NCBI RefSeq assembly: GCF_030546645.1
Contig: NZ_JAUOTO010000004.1
Coordinates: 62,001-126,000, forward strand
DNA length: 64,000 bases
Reading direction: 5' to 3'
Source: Flavitalea plasmicola
GTDB taxonomy: Bacteria; Bacteroidota; Bacteroidia; Chitinophagales; Chitinophagaceae
In this document: piece after piece, positions 44,783 through 53,848 of the stretch
Position numbering within the stretch: the first letter of the stretch is position 1
Layout of the letters: the number at the start of each line of letters is the position of its first letter
Program-made: the position numbers and the translations under genes
Notes under the pieces: generated by a model
The model's database searches: none
Told to the model about the DNA's origin: nothing
What the model saw: the letters and a program-made list of their open reading frames with translations, nothing else

Positions 44783-46951
44783 TCATTTAAAGGAAGGGAA
44801 CAACTCTTTTAGCTGGAAGCTTCCGAAGGGGACGCTGAGCGAATTGCGTGTGATCCAGTCGGACTTCATTTCCGCGCCTTCCTTCGTCACAACCGTCACC
44901 CTGTAGTCGAAGGCCGGGTCGGTCCCCGGGGGGAGGTAGATCTTGCCGGCTGAATAATCGGCGCTGTCGCGGGTGATGTGTACGGGTGTAAAGGTTGTCA
45001 GGGTCTTGCCGGCGGGATCGCCTTGTATGGACCTCATTTCGATGTCCATGTAGGAAATTTTCTGGTCTTCGAAGAAAGGGATGATCCTGAATACGATATC
45101 CGACAATTGCGGCCGGGTGACGGAAGAGAGGATGGTCTTAAAGACAGCTTCATTACAGGCGGAGCAGGAGTCAATCAGATTGTAGTCGAGCCAGAGACGG
45201 GCCTGTTTGCCTTTGTAGTTGTCCAGCCATTGGGGGATCGCTGCTGTATTGAATTTTACCTGTCCTTTCGAGGGGATGGTCAGGTCTCCCAGGTTCCAGG
45301 AGTAAATGATGGGGCCTTCCTTACCGTCCCTGTTCTTATCGATGATCATGCAATGGAGGTATTTCAGCTGAAGGGGGAAGGGGGTTTCGTTCCGCCAGTT
45401 GCCGGACCTGAAATCGGAGGGGGTCATATTGAAGCGGCCGAAGGTGTGCTCGTCGATCAGGCGGATGCGTACGGGGATCTCCTGCACTGCCAGACCTGAT
45501 CCCTGGGGTTTGATCTGCATTTTCCCTACGATGCCGCTGTTGGCTTTCAGGAGGTTTTCCAGCTCGGCCGCCGTCGTGCCGTCCGTCGTCCAGGAAAACT
45601 CCACCGGATCGGTGATGGAGCTGGCATTGTTGATATGCACATCGGTGATGCCGAAGCTTTTCAGCTCGTCGCCGAGGGTGATGACGGGAGGTTCGCTGAT
45701 GGGGAGGGGGAGGGGTTTTTGCAGGTTGAGGCCAGGGTTCTGGACATTGTAGGCGTCCATCAGGTTCTTGATGAACTGTACTTCATACAGGCTGATGCCG
45801 GAGGCGAGGGTACCTGACATACGGACCTTACTGTCGGAACCATCGGTCCTGGCCGTGCCATAGTCCATGTTGAAGTAGAAACCCTTACTTGCGTCGTATT
45901 TGATGTCATAAGCGATCGGCAGGTAATAGAAGATACCTGAGCTGCGATTTTTGTCGGGGTATATGTTCAGGCTTACGCTGGTGATCTTGTCCTGGCTTTC
46001 GAAATCGACGTCGGAATAAATGAAGTCTCCCCAGAAGGACAGCGGCTGGTCCTGCGGACCCTGTGGGTCTTTGTTAGGCACCGGTGCGGGGCTGGCGGGT
46101 TGCAGGGGGAAATGGAGGACGGAAACAGCTTTCATGTCGGGGTTTACTAATTTCCTTGAGGCAACCATGTGGACCATGGGCTGGCTGGTGCCTGTGGTTT
46201 TGATGACGGCGGGTTGTGCGGCGATGGGCTTGGGCTTAGCGACCTGGGTGTCCACTTTGAGCAGGTACATCTGTTTGTTCTTAATGACTTCGTATACGTT
46301 GCGCTGTGGCAGGGTCAGCTGGGGGGCGCCGCCGGAAGCAGGCAGGGTGGCAGGCAGGGAAGCGGCGCTACCTATGGGGATAAGTGCAGCGGGAATGACC
46401 GTATTTTCCGCTGTCAGGGGGTTATTGAATTTCTTATCCAGCCTGAAGGAGGTACGTATGCCGTGGGCGCCTTTATCGTCTTTGGAGACGAGCACTACCA
46501 GTTTGGGCACGGTGAAAGGTTTATCCCGGGGAAAGGCGTTCCAGTCGAGCTGTAATTTGACTTCCACTGCCTTATTATTCCTGTCTATGGGGATCTTCTG
46601 CGGCTGGAAGCCGGGCAGGGCATTCATGGACCCGTCTGTCAGGGAAACGAGCATATATCCTTCCGTGTATCCCACATAATTGATGCTTACGGTCAGGGAG
46701 ACGTCCGCATCGTCCAGTACCTTCACGGTAGTGATGCTGCCCGAAAAACCCGCTCCGTAAAGGAGGCGGTCCAGGACGCTGCCGATGAGCTGGCCTCCAT
46801 TCATATCGGGAGTAAGATCTTTGTTCAGCAGGCCACTGTAATTGTTCTGGGGGAAGGCTGCTGTAACAAGAAGGATACCTACGGCCAGGCAGGATAGTTT
46901 GGGGAGATGGAAGAAACGTGTTCTCATACACCTGTAGATAAATTGGTTCAT
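44783..46951 (-). CDS. Large secreted protein, first gene of the minus-strand series
   Basis: This 722-residue exported protein has a hydrophobic signal helix at about 17-34. It starts at ATG 46951 or at the internal ATG 46927, which gives a tidier signal peptide. The protein is beta-rich. A Pro/Ala linker (about 285-305) is followed by a DKITSVSLNIYPD region, IFYYLPIAYDIKYDASKGFY (similar to the YYYLP opening of the paralogues) and repeated strand modules. The end reads YRVTVVTKEGAEMKSDWITR. I regard it as a distant, longer member of the same series. It is the promoter-proximal gene, 146 bases from the divergent sigma factor. No named family was recognised. Confidence 0.75.
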   Translation of the reverse strand: MNQFIYRCMRTRFFHLPKLSCLAVGILLVTAAFPQNNYSGLLNKDLTPDMNGGQLIGSVLDRLLYGAGFSGSITTVKVLDDADVSLTVSINYVGYTEGYMLVSLTDGSMNALPGFQPQKIPIDRNNKAVEVKLQLDWNAFPRDKPFTVPKLVVLVSKDDKGAHGIRTSFRLDKKFNNPLTAENTVIPAALIPIGSAASLPATLPASGGAPQLTLPQRNVYEVIKNKQMYLLKVDTQVAKPKPIAAQPAVIKTTGTSQPMVHMVASRKLVNPDMKAVSVLHFPLQPASPAPVPNKDPQGPQDQPLSFWGDFIYSDVDFESQDKITSVSLNIYPDKNRSSGIFYYLPIAYDIKYDASKGFYFNMDYGTARTDGSDSKVRMSGTLASGISLYEVQFIKNLMDAYNVQNPGLNLQKPLPLPISEPPVITLGDELKSFGITDVHINNASSITDPVEFSWTTDGTTAAELENLLKANSGIVGKMQIKPQGSGLAVQEIPVRIRLIDEHTFGRFNMTPSDFRSGNWRNETPFPLQLKYLHCMIIDKNRDGKEGPIIYSWNLGDLTIPSKGQVKFNTAAIPQWLDNYKGKQARLWLDYNLIDSCSACNEAVFKTILSSVTRPQLSDIVFRIIPFFEDQKISYMDIEMRSIQGDPAGKTLTTFTPVHITRDSADYSAGKIYLPPGTDPAFDYRVTVVTKEGAEMKSDWITRNSLSVPFGSFQLKELFPSFK

Positions 46952-47097
46952 GGAAATGCTTTGTAAGATGATCAGTCGTAGCAGGGGATCAGCAGGGAAA
47001 CAAGGGTGGAAAGTTTTTTTAAATGGGGCGGGGACTTTTTTCGTTTATTTTTTTGTACCTTTTCCGCATTAAATAATTAATTCATATTGCCGCGCTA

Positions 47098-47700
47098 TTG
47101 ACAATATTAAGGACCGAAAAGCAACATAGCACAGAGGGGAGGCTGATCGAAGGCCTTCGTGCCGGGGGAGTTCTGCGGAGGGTATCTGAGAAGGAGCTAT
47201 ACGAACAATTTTTTTACTTTGTCATGCAGGGCGTCCGAAAATACCGGCTCTCCGAGGAAGAATGCGCCTCCGCCTATTCCGACACGATCATAAATGTTAT
47301 TGAAGGTGTTATTAGTCAGCGATTTGAAGGACGTAGTTCCCTGAAAACCTACGCGTACCAGATTTTTATGAATAAATGTGTTGATCTTGTAAGGAAAAAT
47401 ACGACTCATAAGAGGATGGTGCATGATACCTTGCAGCTGGACCCTTTGGTAATGTCCTTGCCGGATAAGGCCCGGACGATCGTGCAGCAACTGGTGGAGA
47501 AGAGTGAAAAGGGGTTGCTGATGCAGAAGCTGAAAGAGTTGGGAGACAAGTGCCGGGAATTGTTGTTGTTGTTCGAGGATGGATACAATGACAGGGAGAT
47601 TGCCCTGCAAATGCATTATCAATCGCCCGAGGTGGTGAAGACGACCCGGTTGCGTTGTCTGGGAAGGTTAAGAGAAAAGGTACTTGGAATAGAAAGTTAA
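47098..47700 (+). CDS. ECF-like RNA polymerase sigma factor
   Basis: This 200-residue protein has a sigma-70 region 2 (about 30-102: EEECASAYSDTIINVIEGV, then SLKTYAYQIFMNKCVDLVRK, the -10-recognition helix) and a C-terminal region 4 helix-turn-helix (about 145-195: CRELLLLFEDGYNDREIALQ, SPEVVKTTRLRCLGRLRE). The start is a TTG; the first in-frame ATG (47224) would remove the beginning of region 2. It starts an operon with a membrane TPR protein in the place of an anti-sigma factor, one base downstream, then a subtilase and a CHAT protein. It is divergent from the secreted-protein series and is the likely controller of one or both arms. Confidence 0.88.
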   Translation: MTILRTEKQHSTEGRLIEGLRAGGVLRRVSEKELYEQFFYFVMQGVRKYRLSEEECASAYSDTIINVIEGVISQRFEGRSSLKTYAYQIFMNKCVDLVRKNTTHKRMVHDTLQLDPLVMSLPDKARTIVQQLVEKSEKGLLMQKLKELGDKCRELLLLFEDGYNDREIALQMHYQSPEVVKTTRLRCLGRLREKVLGIES

Positions 47701-47701
47701 T

Positions 47702-48439
47702 ATGGAAGAAACGCTGGACTATATAGACCGTTATTTTCGCGGCGAGCTGCCTGCGGAGGAGCGGTCGTCCTTTGAAGGGCGGTGTGAGACAGACAAGGAG
47801 TTTGCCAGCGTGGTAGCTTTTTATGTGTCAACCCGGCAACTTTTGCGGGATGAGCTGCGGGAAAAGAAGAAAGCGGAATTCCAGGAGTTGTACCATACAT
47901 TATCCAGGACTTCAGTCAGCCGTCCATCGCTGGTCCGCAAGCTGATGCCGTATATATCTGTGGCGGCGGCCTGCCTATTGCTGTTCGTGGGATGGTGGGC
48001 CTTTTTCAGGGTCAGCGGCACCCGGGCATTGGCGGAAGGCTATATCGACGGTCATTTATCGGCTTTGCCGGTGACCATGAGCGGGGGCGGTGACAGCCTT
48101 CAACTGGGGCTCGACGCTTATAATAAAAAGGACTATGAGCAGGCTGCGGCTTTGTTCTCGGCGCTTATCCGGAAAGACGGGCGGAATATCGAGGCCCGGA
48201 AATACCTGGGTATCCTTTGGCTGGTGAAGGGCGATTATGACAAGGCCCTTGTTCAATTCGACTCACTGGCCATGCGGCAGGACCTATATTCCAACCCCGG
48301 GCCTTTCTATAAAGCTATCACCCTTATGAAGCGATCTGCCGGCGGCGACAGGCAGGAGGCAAAACGGCTCCTACAGGAAGTTGTGGATAAAAGGCTTCCG
48401 GGTAATGAGCAGGCGGAGAAGTGGATCAGGGATCTTTAG
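47702..48439 (+). CDS. Membrane-anchored TPR protein, probable anti-sigma-like partner
   Basis: In this 245-residue protein the N-terminal 80 residues are cytoplasmic and start MEETLDYIDRYFRGELPAEE, the pattern of anti-sigma N-termini, although the zinc-binding Cys/His set is absent. One membrane helix lies at about 82-102 (YISVAAACLLLFVGWWAFF), followed by a periplasmic part with TPR-like repeats (KKDYEQAAALFSALIRKDGR, GDYDKALVQFDSLAM). It sits directly after the sigma gene (stop and start separated by a single base). It could hold the sigma factor at the membrane and sense an extracytoplasmic signal through the TPRs. Role inferred from topology and position. Confidence 0.75.
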   Translation: MEETLDYIDRYFRGELPAEERSSFEGRCETDKEFASVVAFYVSTRQLLRDELREKKKAEFQELYHTLSRTSVSRPSLVRKLMPYISVAAACLLLFVGWWAFFRVSGTRALAEGYIDGHLSALPVTMSGGGDSLQLGLDAYNKKDYEQAAALFSALIRKDGRNIEARKYLGILWLVKGDYDKALVQFDSLAMRQDLYSNPGPFYKAITLMKRSAGGDRQEAKRLLQEVVDKRLPGNEQAEKWIRDL

Positions 48440-48461
48440 AAAGATAAATTTAAACTCATCT

Positions 48462-49931
48462 ATGAAAAAAAATCTACGCAGGGCTTCCACATGCCTGATG
48501 CTCATTTTTTTGCTGGCTATGATCTCCTGCGGACCCGGCAGAAAGCTTAAGGATACAAGACCCATCCGATGGAATGGGCAGGGCCGGGATGTATCCGAGC
48601 CCATATTCCGTAAGAATGAGCTGCTGGTCCTATACAAGAAACCTCCTACTGACGCACAGACGAACCTGATCAGGCAGACAATCCAGGCGCAGGGCATCCA
48701 GATCACCTCGGTGCGCAAATGTAATGCCTGCGATTCCTATGTAGAATTATGGAGCGGTCAGGACATCCATACTGTCATTCACGGAGATGGCGTCTCGGGC
48801 GGCTCGGGCCGGGGGGGGACCAAGGGAGTGGGGGATGACTCGCTGGCGACGTATTCGCTGAATTATTTTAACAAGGGACCCGTGGATTCCACGGCTGCGC
48901 TTCGCGACTCGATGAACATGCCGAACCGCTCGGCAGGCAAAGGCGCTGTCAGCGGAGCCGGCAAGGATACCATTATCGTTGCAGTGCTGGACACGGGTGT
49001 CGATACGGCGAATTTCATCAACGGCAAATACCTGTGGCGGAATAAAGATGAAAGAAACAACGGCAGCGACGCGGACAGGAATTGTTATGTGAATGATGTC
49101 GCCGGATGGAATTTTATCGCAAACAACAACAATATACACGACGACAACCATAGTCTGCATGGCACGCTGGTAAGCAATTATATCATCCAGGAGTTTGTGA
49201 ACTCACCGCGTAATTTCGTGCAGATCATGAGCCTGAAGACCCATGATGCCAGCGGTTATGGGGACCTGTTCAGCAGCATCTGCGCCATCCATTATGCCAT
49301 CAAGAAAGGGGCTAATATCATTAATGCAAGCTGGGGCTTCTATTATTACCAGGATCCCCATCCTTACCTGGACAGTCTTATCACCAAGATACTGCCTCAA
49401 CGCGGTATCCTCTTCATAACGGCGGCGGGTAATAAGATCGACAGTGAAGACAAGCTGGCGTGGCAGATCTATCATGACAGTTTGCATATCGATCTGTCAC
49501 CTTTCGAACTCCGTGACCTGGCCATCCACAATTTTTATCCAGGCTGTCTCAGTACGGGGAACAACAATGTGATCACCGCGACAACAACGAACGGATTAAT
49601 CGTCAGCCCCACTCAAAATCATTCGTCGGTCTATGCGGACCTTGGCGTGAAGGCCGACTCTGTCACGCCCGACCATATGAAGTTCCTGGAACCGTTTACG
49701 TATCCTGCGCAGTATATCAGCGGATCGTCCTTTGCGACGGCCGTTGCCAGCGGGAAGATCGGGGCCTACCTGCCTAAAGCGATGTACCTGCCCGGCATCA
49801 ACAAGCTGCAGGTCTTTACGAAATTAGCGCAGATAGGTGGGCGTGGAGGTATTCCACAGATCATTTTCACCAGTCCTCTTCTTATCACCGGAGGGCTCAT
49901 ACGAGGAGGAAAATATATTATACCCAGATAA
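48462..49931 (+). CDS. Subtilisin-like serine peptidase (S8) lipoprotein
   Basis: In this 489-residue protein the lipoprotein signal ends in LAMISC, so it should be anchored in an envelope membrane. After a prodomain-like region (about 30-150) the subtilase fold shows an intact triad: Asp177 in VAVLDTGVDT, His233 in NHSLHGTLVS, and Ser423 in ISGSSFATAVASG. The oxyanion Asn region is in NASWGF. The domain is of family length. It is the third gene of the sigma operon, 22 bases after the TPR gene. The true start at 48462 was chosen because it gives the lipobox; the longer frame upstream overlaps the previous gene. The substrate is unknown; it could process neighbours such as the CHAT protein. 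Confidence 0.9.
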   Translation: MKKNLRRASTCLMLIFLLAMISCGPGRKLKDTRPIRWNGQGRDVSEPIFRKNELLVLYKKPPTDAQTNLIRQTIQAQGIQITSVRKCNACDSYVELWSGQDIHTVIHGDGVSGGSGRGGTKGVGDDSLATYSLNYFNKGPVDSTAALRDSMNMPNRSAGKGAVSGAGKDTIIVAVLDTGVDTANFINGKYLWRNKDERNNGSDADRNCYVNDVAGWNFIANNNNIHDDNHSLHGTLVSNYIIQEFVNSPRNFVQIMSLKTHDASGYGDLFSSICAIHYAIKKGANIINASWGFYYYQDPHPYLDSLITKILPQRGILFITAAGNKIDSEDKLAWQIYHDSLHIDLSPFELRDLAIHNFYPGCLSTGNNNVITATTTNGLIVSPTQNHSSVYADLGVKADSVTPDHMKFLEPFTYPAQYISGSSFATAVASGKIGAYLPKAMYLPGINKLQVFTKLAQIGGRGGIPQIIFTSPLLITGGLIRGGKYIIPR

Positions 49932-49947
49932 AACTACCATCCACCGG

Positions 49948-52755
49948 ATGCCGACCATAAGAAGGCTGCCTTTAACTGCCTGTGTGTTCATCTTTGTCTA
50001 CCTGTTGTGTGGCAGCAGGGCGGCAGCGCAATGCCCGCCCCAGGCGGCAGCCTGGATGGATAAAATAAAGGCCATCGAAGGGAGTGAGGATCCTGTCGGT
50101 GAAAAGATCAGGGCTCTGTCTGCCTTGGAGATATCCTATACCCGCTGTACTTCTTTGCGGGACAGTATCCTGGCGCGGATCCTGCACAGGCTGGGGGATC
50201 TATACAGGCAGGCGGGCGATGTAGAAAAAGGCATCCGTTATGCACGGGAAGCTATTGCTATCAATGGCAGCGGCAGGCCCGGAGCGCAAAAGGCCTTTCT
50301 CACGCATTCCTATTACAACCTGGGGATCTACTATGTTCTGCTGTACCTATTCACAGAATCGAATAAGTATTTTGACAGCTGTATCACCGTGGGGAGCCCA
50401 ATCCCGGAAAAGTCCTATATAGTATTGATGGCCTATGAACAAAAGGCTTTTACTTTTTACCAGATGGCGGACTATGCCAGCAGCATTGAGATGGCTGATA
50501 AAGGGATGCGGTTGTCCGGACAGATGAGAGATACCCTGTTCGACATTATCCTGCTGACACAAAAGGCCCAATCCCAGCTGGCATTGGGTCAGACGGAGGA
50601 GGCGGAGAAAAATGTCAAAAAGACCATCCAGGCGCTCAGTCGCAAAGATATGCCGGCAGAACGGCTTGCCACCAGCTATTCGATCTATGCCCGATTGTTG
50701 AATACGCGGAAAGAGTCGCGGGAGGCGGCCGGCTATTATAAAAAAGCATTCGAGCTGAACTTCCAGCAACAGAACCTTTCCCAGTGTGCGCGAGACCTGA
50801 TGGATCTTGGCTTTTTGTATGACAAGGACCTGCATGAGCTGGAGAAAGCCGTCGATGTTTACCTTAGGGGGATAATGCTGGCCAGCCGGGTTGGGGACCC
50901 GTATATGGTGGCGGGCCTATACAACAATATCGGAGTGGCTTACTGGAGGCGGCAACGATTTCAGCAGGCATTGGCGTATTACCAGAAGGGTCTGATGGCC
51001 CTGCCTATACAATTCACGGACAGTGCTATCGACCATAATCCTTCCCCGGGTCTCCTGGCGACTACGGGAGATGATTATTATGTCTATTCCTTATTTGCCA
51101 ACAAAGGCGAATCTCTCCTGGAGCTGAGCAAAAAAAAGAAGGACAGGGGCTTGCTGGTGACAGCCCTGGAAACCTACCGCATTGCGGACAAGATGGTGGA
51201 CCAGATGCGGTGGCGGCAGTACAATGATCAGTCGAAGCTCTTCTGGCGAGTGAAGACCAGGGAGATGTATGCCAATGCGATAGAGACCTGTTACCGGCTG
51301 GGCAGCTCCGAGGACGCTTTCTTTTTCTTCGAAAAAAGCAGGGCAGCCTTATTAAACGACAAGCTCAATGAGCTGGGGGCAAAAAAATATTTGCCGAAGG
51401 CAGATCTTGACAGGGAGGACGGGTTGCGGGTGAAGCTACAATCCTTGCAACAGCAGGCGTCGACCATTTCGGAGAAGAGCTCGAGCTATGACGAAGTATT
51501 GCGGGAGATATCAGCCACGCGGGAGACGTTGGGTAATTTCATCCATGAGCTCGAGCTGAAGCATCCGGCCTATTACAGCTATAAATACGATACGACTGTT
51601 CATACCACGGGAGAGGTCTATCGGGATCTGCTGAAAGGACAGCGTTCACTGGTGGAATATTTTACGACGGACAGCGTGGTCTATGCGTTGGCGCTGACCC
51701 CGGACAGTGTGCAGATGCGGCGCGTGCGTTTTGCCGGCTACGCCTCCGCGGCCCGTGAACTGCTGGCGTTGACATCAGACCGGGGAATGCTTAACCAGCA
51801 TTATCCACGCTGGCGACAGCTGGCCTACCTGCTGTATGATACCCTTTTCCATATTTTTTCCATTCCTACCCGGAGTGTGATCCTGTCGCCGGACGATCAA
51901 TTCATTCCCTTTGACCTGTTGCTGACGGACCCGGCTGCAGACACCAGTTTTCTCCTAAAACGCCACGCTTTCAGCTATGCGTATTCCGCCAATTTTCTGA
52001 TGAAGGAAAAGTATGATCAGGGGACATTGTCCAGCGATCTGCTGGGAATCGCTCCTGTTGCTTACCGACCTTACCTGCGGCTGCCTTCTCTCACCGGTGC
52101 GGACCATTCGCTGGAAAATATAGGGGCTTATTTTTCTTCTTCCCGTCTGCTGGTGAAGGAACATGCTACGAAGCAGGAGTTCCTTTCGGAGCTGCCTCAA
52201 TACGCGGTGGTGCATTTGTATTCGCATGCCTATGCTGACAGTACGGAGCAGGAACCGGTGTTGTACCTATGCGATTCCGTTCTTCATCTCACCGAGCTGC
52301 AGTCACTGGGCAGGTTGCGCACGCGCCTGGTGGTGCTATCGGCATGCAATACGGGGACGGGGAAGCACCGGCAGGGAGAGGGGGTATTCAGCCTTGCGAG
52401 GGGCTTTGCCGCAGCGGGCATTCCGGCGACAGTGACCAATCTCTGGCAGATAGACGAAGCCGCAACGTACCGGATAATGGAGCTGTTCTATAAGCATCTG
52501 AATGAGGGGATGGCGGGTGATGAGGCGTTGCAGCAGGCGAAGCTTGATTTTATACGGGATAATGACAGGGAGCATTTGCTGCCTTATTTCTGGGCGGCGA
52601 GCATTTATATCGGGAAGACGCCGGCAATGAAGAAGGGGGCGGTAGTGCGTGGGACCGGCAGAGGGTGGGGAGGGTATGTGGTGGGTGCGATGCTGGTTTT
52701 AGTTTTGGTAGGTGTGGGCGTGGCGGTGTGGTTATCGCGCCGGAGTAAGGGATGA
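49948..52755 (+). CDS. Exported TPR-CHAT (caspase-like) peptidase with C-terminal membrane anchor
   Basis: This 935-residue protein has a signal peptide (about 1-28, ending AAAQ), TPR-like repeats from about 40 to 500, a coiled-coil-like linker (about 500-560), then a CHAT domain (about 590-890). The caspase-type dyad is visible as His760 in VVHLYSHAYADS and Cys800 in VVLSACNTGTGK. A single C-terminal helix (about 905-927) followed by RRSKG would anchor it with the peptidase outside the cytoplasm. Cytoplasmic TPR-CHAT proteins are known as effectors of CRISPR-linked and other defence systems; an exported, anchored version is different. It starts 16 bases after the subtilase stop and is co-transcribed. 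The 3' end overlaps the LacI gene tail. Confidence 0.88.
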   Translation: MPTIRRLPLTACVFIFVYLLCGSRAAAQCPPQAAAWMDKIKAIEGSEDPVGEKIRALSALEISYTRCTSLRDSILARILHRLGDLYRQAGDVEKGIRYAREAIAINGSGRPGAQKAFLTHSYYNLGIYYVLLYLFTESNKYFDSCITVGSPIPEKSYIVLMAYEQKAFTFYQMADYASSIEMADKGMRLSGQMRDTLFDIILLTQKAQSQLALGQTEEAEKNVKKTIQALSRKDMPAERLATSYSIYARLLNTRKESREAAGYYKKAFELNFQQQNLSQCARDLMDLGFLYDKDLHELEKAVDVYLRGIMLASRVGDPYMVAGLYNNIGVAYWRRQRFQQALAYYQKGLMALPIQFTDSAIDHNPSPGLLATTGDDYYVYSLFANKGESLLELSKKKKDRGLLVTALETYRIADKMVDQMRWRQYNDQSKLFWRVKTREMYANAIETCYRLGSSEDAFFFFEKSRAALLNDKLNELGAKKYLPKADLDREDGLRVKLQSLQQQASTISEKSSSYDEVLREISATRETLGNFIHELELKHPAYYSYKYDTTVHTTGEVYRDLLKGQRSLVEYFTTDSVVYALALTPDSVQMRRVRFAGYASAARELLALTSDRGMLNQHYPRWRQLAYLLYDTLFHIFSIPTRSVILSPDDQFIPFDLLLTDPAADTSFLLKRHAFSYAYSANFLMKEKYDQGTLSSDLLGIAPVAYRPYLRLPSLTGADHSLENIGAYFSSSRLLVKEHATKQEFLSELPQYAVVHLYSHAYADSTEQEPVLYLCDSVLHLTELQSLGRLRTRLVVLSACNTGTGKHRQGEGVFSLARGFAAAGIPATVTNLWQIDEAATYRIMELFYKHLNEGMAGDEALQQAKLDFIRDNDREHLLPYFWAASIYIGKTPAMKKGAVVRGTGRGWGGYVVGAMLVLVLVGVGVAVWLSRRSKG

Positions 52756-53778
52756 GCTTTTCAAAGATGAACCTCTGACGATCAGTTCTGATTTAATTAT
52801 AATAGTATCCGTAGAGCGGGCGGATATGTGGCCGGCCATCTGGTCCAGGAGGCTGCGAGCGGCTTTTTCTCCCATTTCTTCCCCGGGGTAGTTGATCGTG
52901 GTGAGTTTGGGGTCGATGATCCTGGCGATGACGTCATTGTTAAAACCTACAACGGCGATGTCTTCGGGAACGCGGCAACCTGCCTCTTTCAGGGACTGCT
53001 GAAATACTGCCGCACAAAAATCATTCGTAATGAAGATGCCGTCGGGCCTTTGGTCCATTTCCAGTATTTCCCGTGCGGAGCGGATGGCGGCGGCTTCGCT
53101 GAGGTCATTCACCAGCAGGAGGCTGGGGTCGAAGGGCAGGTGGTGGTCTGCCAGTGCCTGCTGGTAGCCTTTCAGGCGGCCGGCGTAGACGTTGCGTCCC
53201 AGGTTGGCTGTCAGGTGGGCGATGCGGCGGCAACCTTGCCGGGCCAGGTGGGCAGTCGCTTCGTAGCCAGCTTTCACGTTGTCGATGATGACACGGGTGC
53301 CATAGGGGACTTCTTCCACCCTGTCGAAAAAGACGATGGGGATATTCTTCTGGACGAAAGGGGTGAAATGCGCGAGGTCTTTGGTGTCGAAGGCGAGGGA
53401 GGCGATGAGGCCGTCCACGCGTTTGTGGAAGAGATTGTGGGCGTTGGCCACTTCTTTATTATATGCTTCCGAGGAGTGGCCGATGATGAGGTCGTAGCCG
53501 GACCCGGCGGTGACCTTTTCGATGCCTGCCAGTACGGAGCTGATGAACTGGCTTTTCAGCTCATGGACGATGATGCCGATGGTATTCGTTTTTTGGCGGC
53601 GCAGGTTACTGGCGAAGTTGTTGGACCGGTAGCCCATTTCCCTGGCCATGTCCATGATCTTTTTGCGTGTCTTTATATTGATGGCGGGATGATCTTTCAG
53701 GCCACGGCTGACGGTAGCGGGGGAAAGGCTCAGGACTCTGGCAATATCGTAAATGGTGACGTCTTTATTTGACTCCAT
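52732..53778 (-). CDS. LacI-family transcriptional regulator, likely xylose repressor
   Basis: This 348-residue protein has the N-terminal LacI helix-turn-helix (VTIYDIARVLSLSPATVSRG), the hinge helix region (NNFASNLRRQKTN) and a periplasmic-binding-protein-like sensor domain (about 62-335). The start ATG 53778 gives the usual family N-terminus. It is divergent from xylB-xylA-symporter, and the intergenic region holds a matching palindromic operator. It therefore most likely represses the xylose genes and itself, released by a pentose signal. Its 3' end overlaps the CHAT gene's 3' end by 24 bases, tail to tail. Confidence 0.93.
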   Translation of the reverse strand: MESNKDVTIYDIARVLSLSPATVSRGLKDHPAINIKTRKKIMDMAREMGYRSNNFASNLRRQKTNTIGIIVHELKSQFISSVLAGIEKVTAGSGYDLIIGHSSEAYNKEVANAHNLFHKRVDGLIASLAFDTKDLAHFTPFVQKNIPIVFFDRVEEVPYGTRVIIDNVKAGYEATAHLARQGCRRIAHLTANLGRNVYAGRLKGYQQALADHHLPFDPSLLLVNDLSEAAAIRSAREILEMDQRPDGIFITNDFCAAVFQQSLKEAGCRVPEDIAVVGFNNDVIARIIDPKLTTINYPGEEMGEKAARSLLDQMAGHISARSTDTIIIKSELIVRGSSLKSSSLTPAR

Positions 53779-53794
53779 AAAAGCGGTGTAGGAG

Positions 53795-53802
53795 CAAATA
53801 TA
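53795..53802 (-). promoter_or_regulatory. -7 element of the LacI-type gene promoter
   Basis: On the minus strand this reads TATATTTG, an exact match to the Bacteroidota -7 consensus TAnnTTTG, 16 bases upstream of the regulator ATG. The matching -33 element would be TTGC in the left arm of the operator at about 53819-53822. Confidence 0.55.
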
Positions 53803-53817
53803 GCGATAAAAATAGAC

Positions 53818-53831
53818 TGCAATCGGTTGCA
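53818..53831. promoter_or_regulatory. LacI-family operator between regulator and xylB
   Basis: TGCAATCGGTTGCA is a near-perfect palindrome centred on CG, matching the typical LacI-family operator TGCAAnCGnTTGCA. Each half-site carries a TTGC on one strand, at -33 distance from the two divergent -7 elements (53795-53802 minus, 53849-53856 plus). A bound repressor would cover both promoters. Confidence 0.75.
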
Positions 53832-53848
53832 ATTTCGGAAAATCAATA

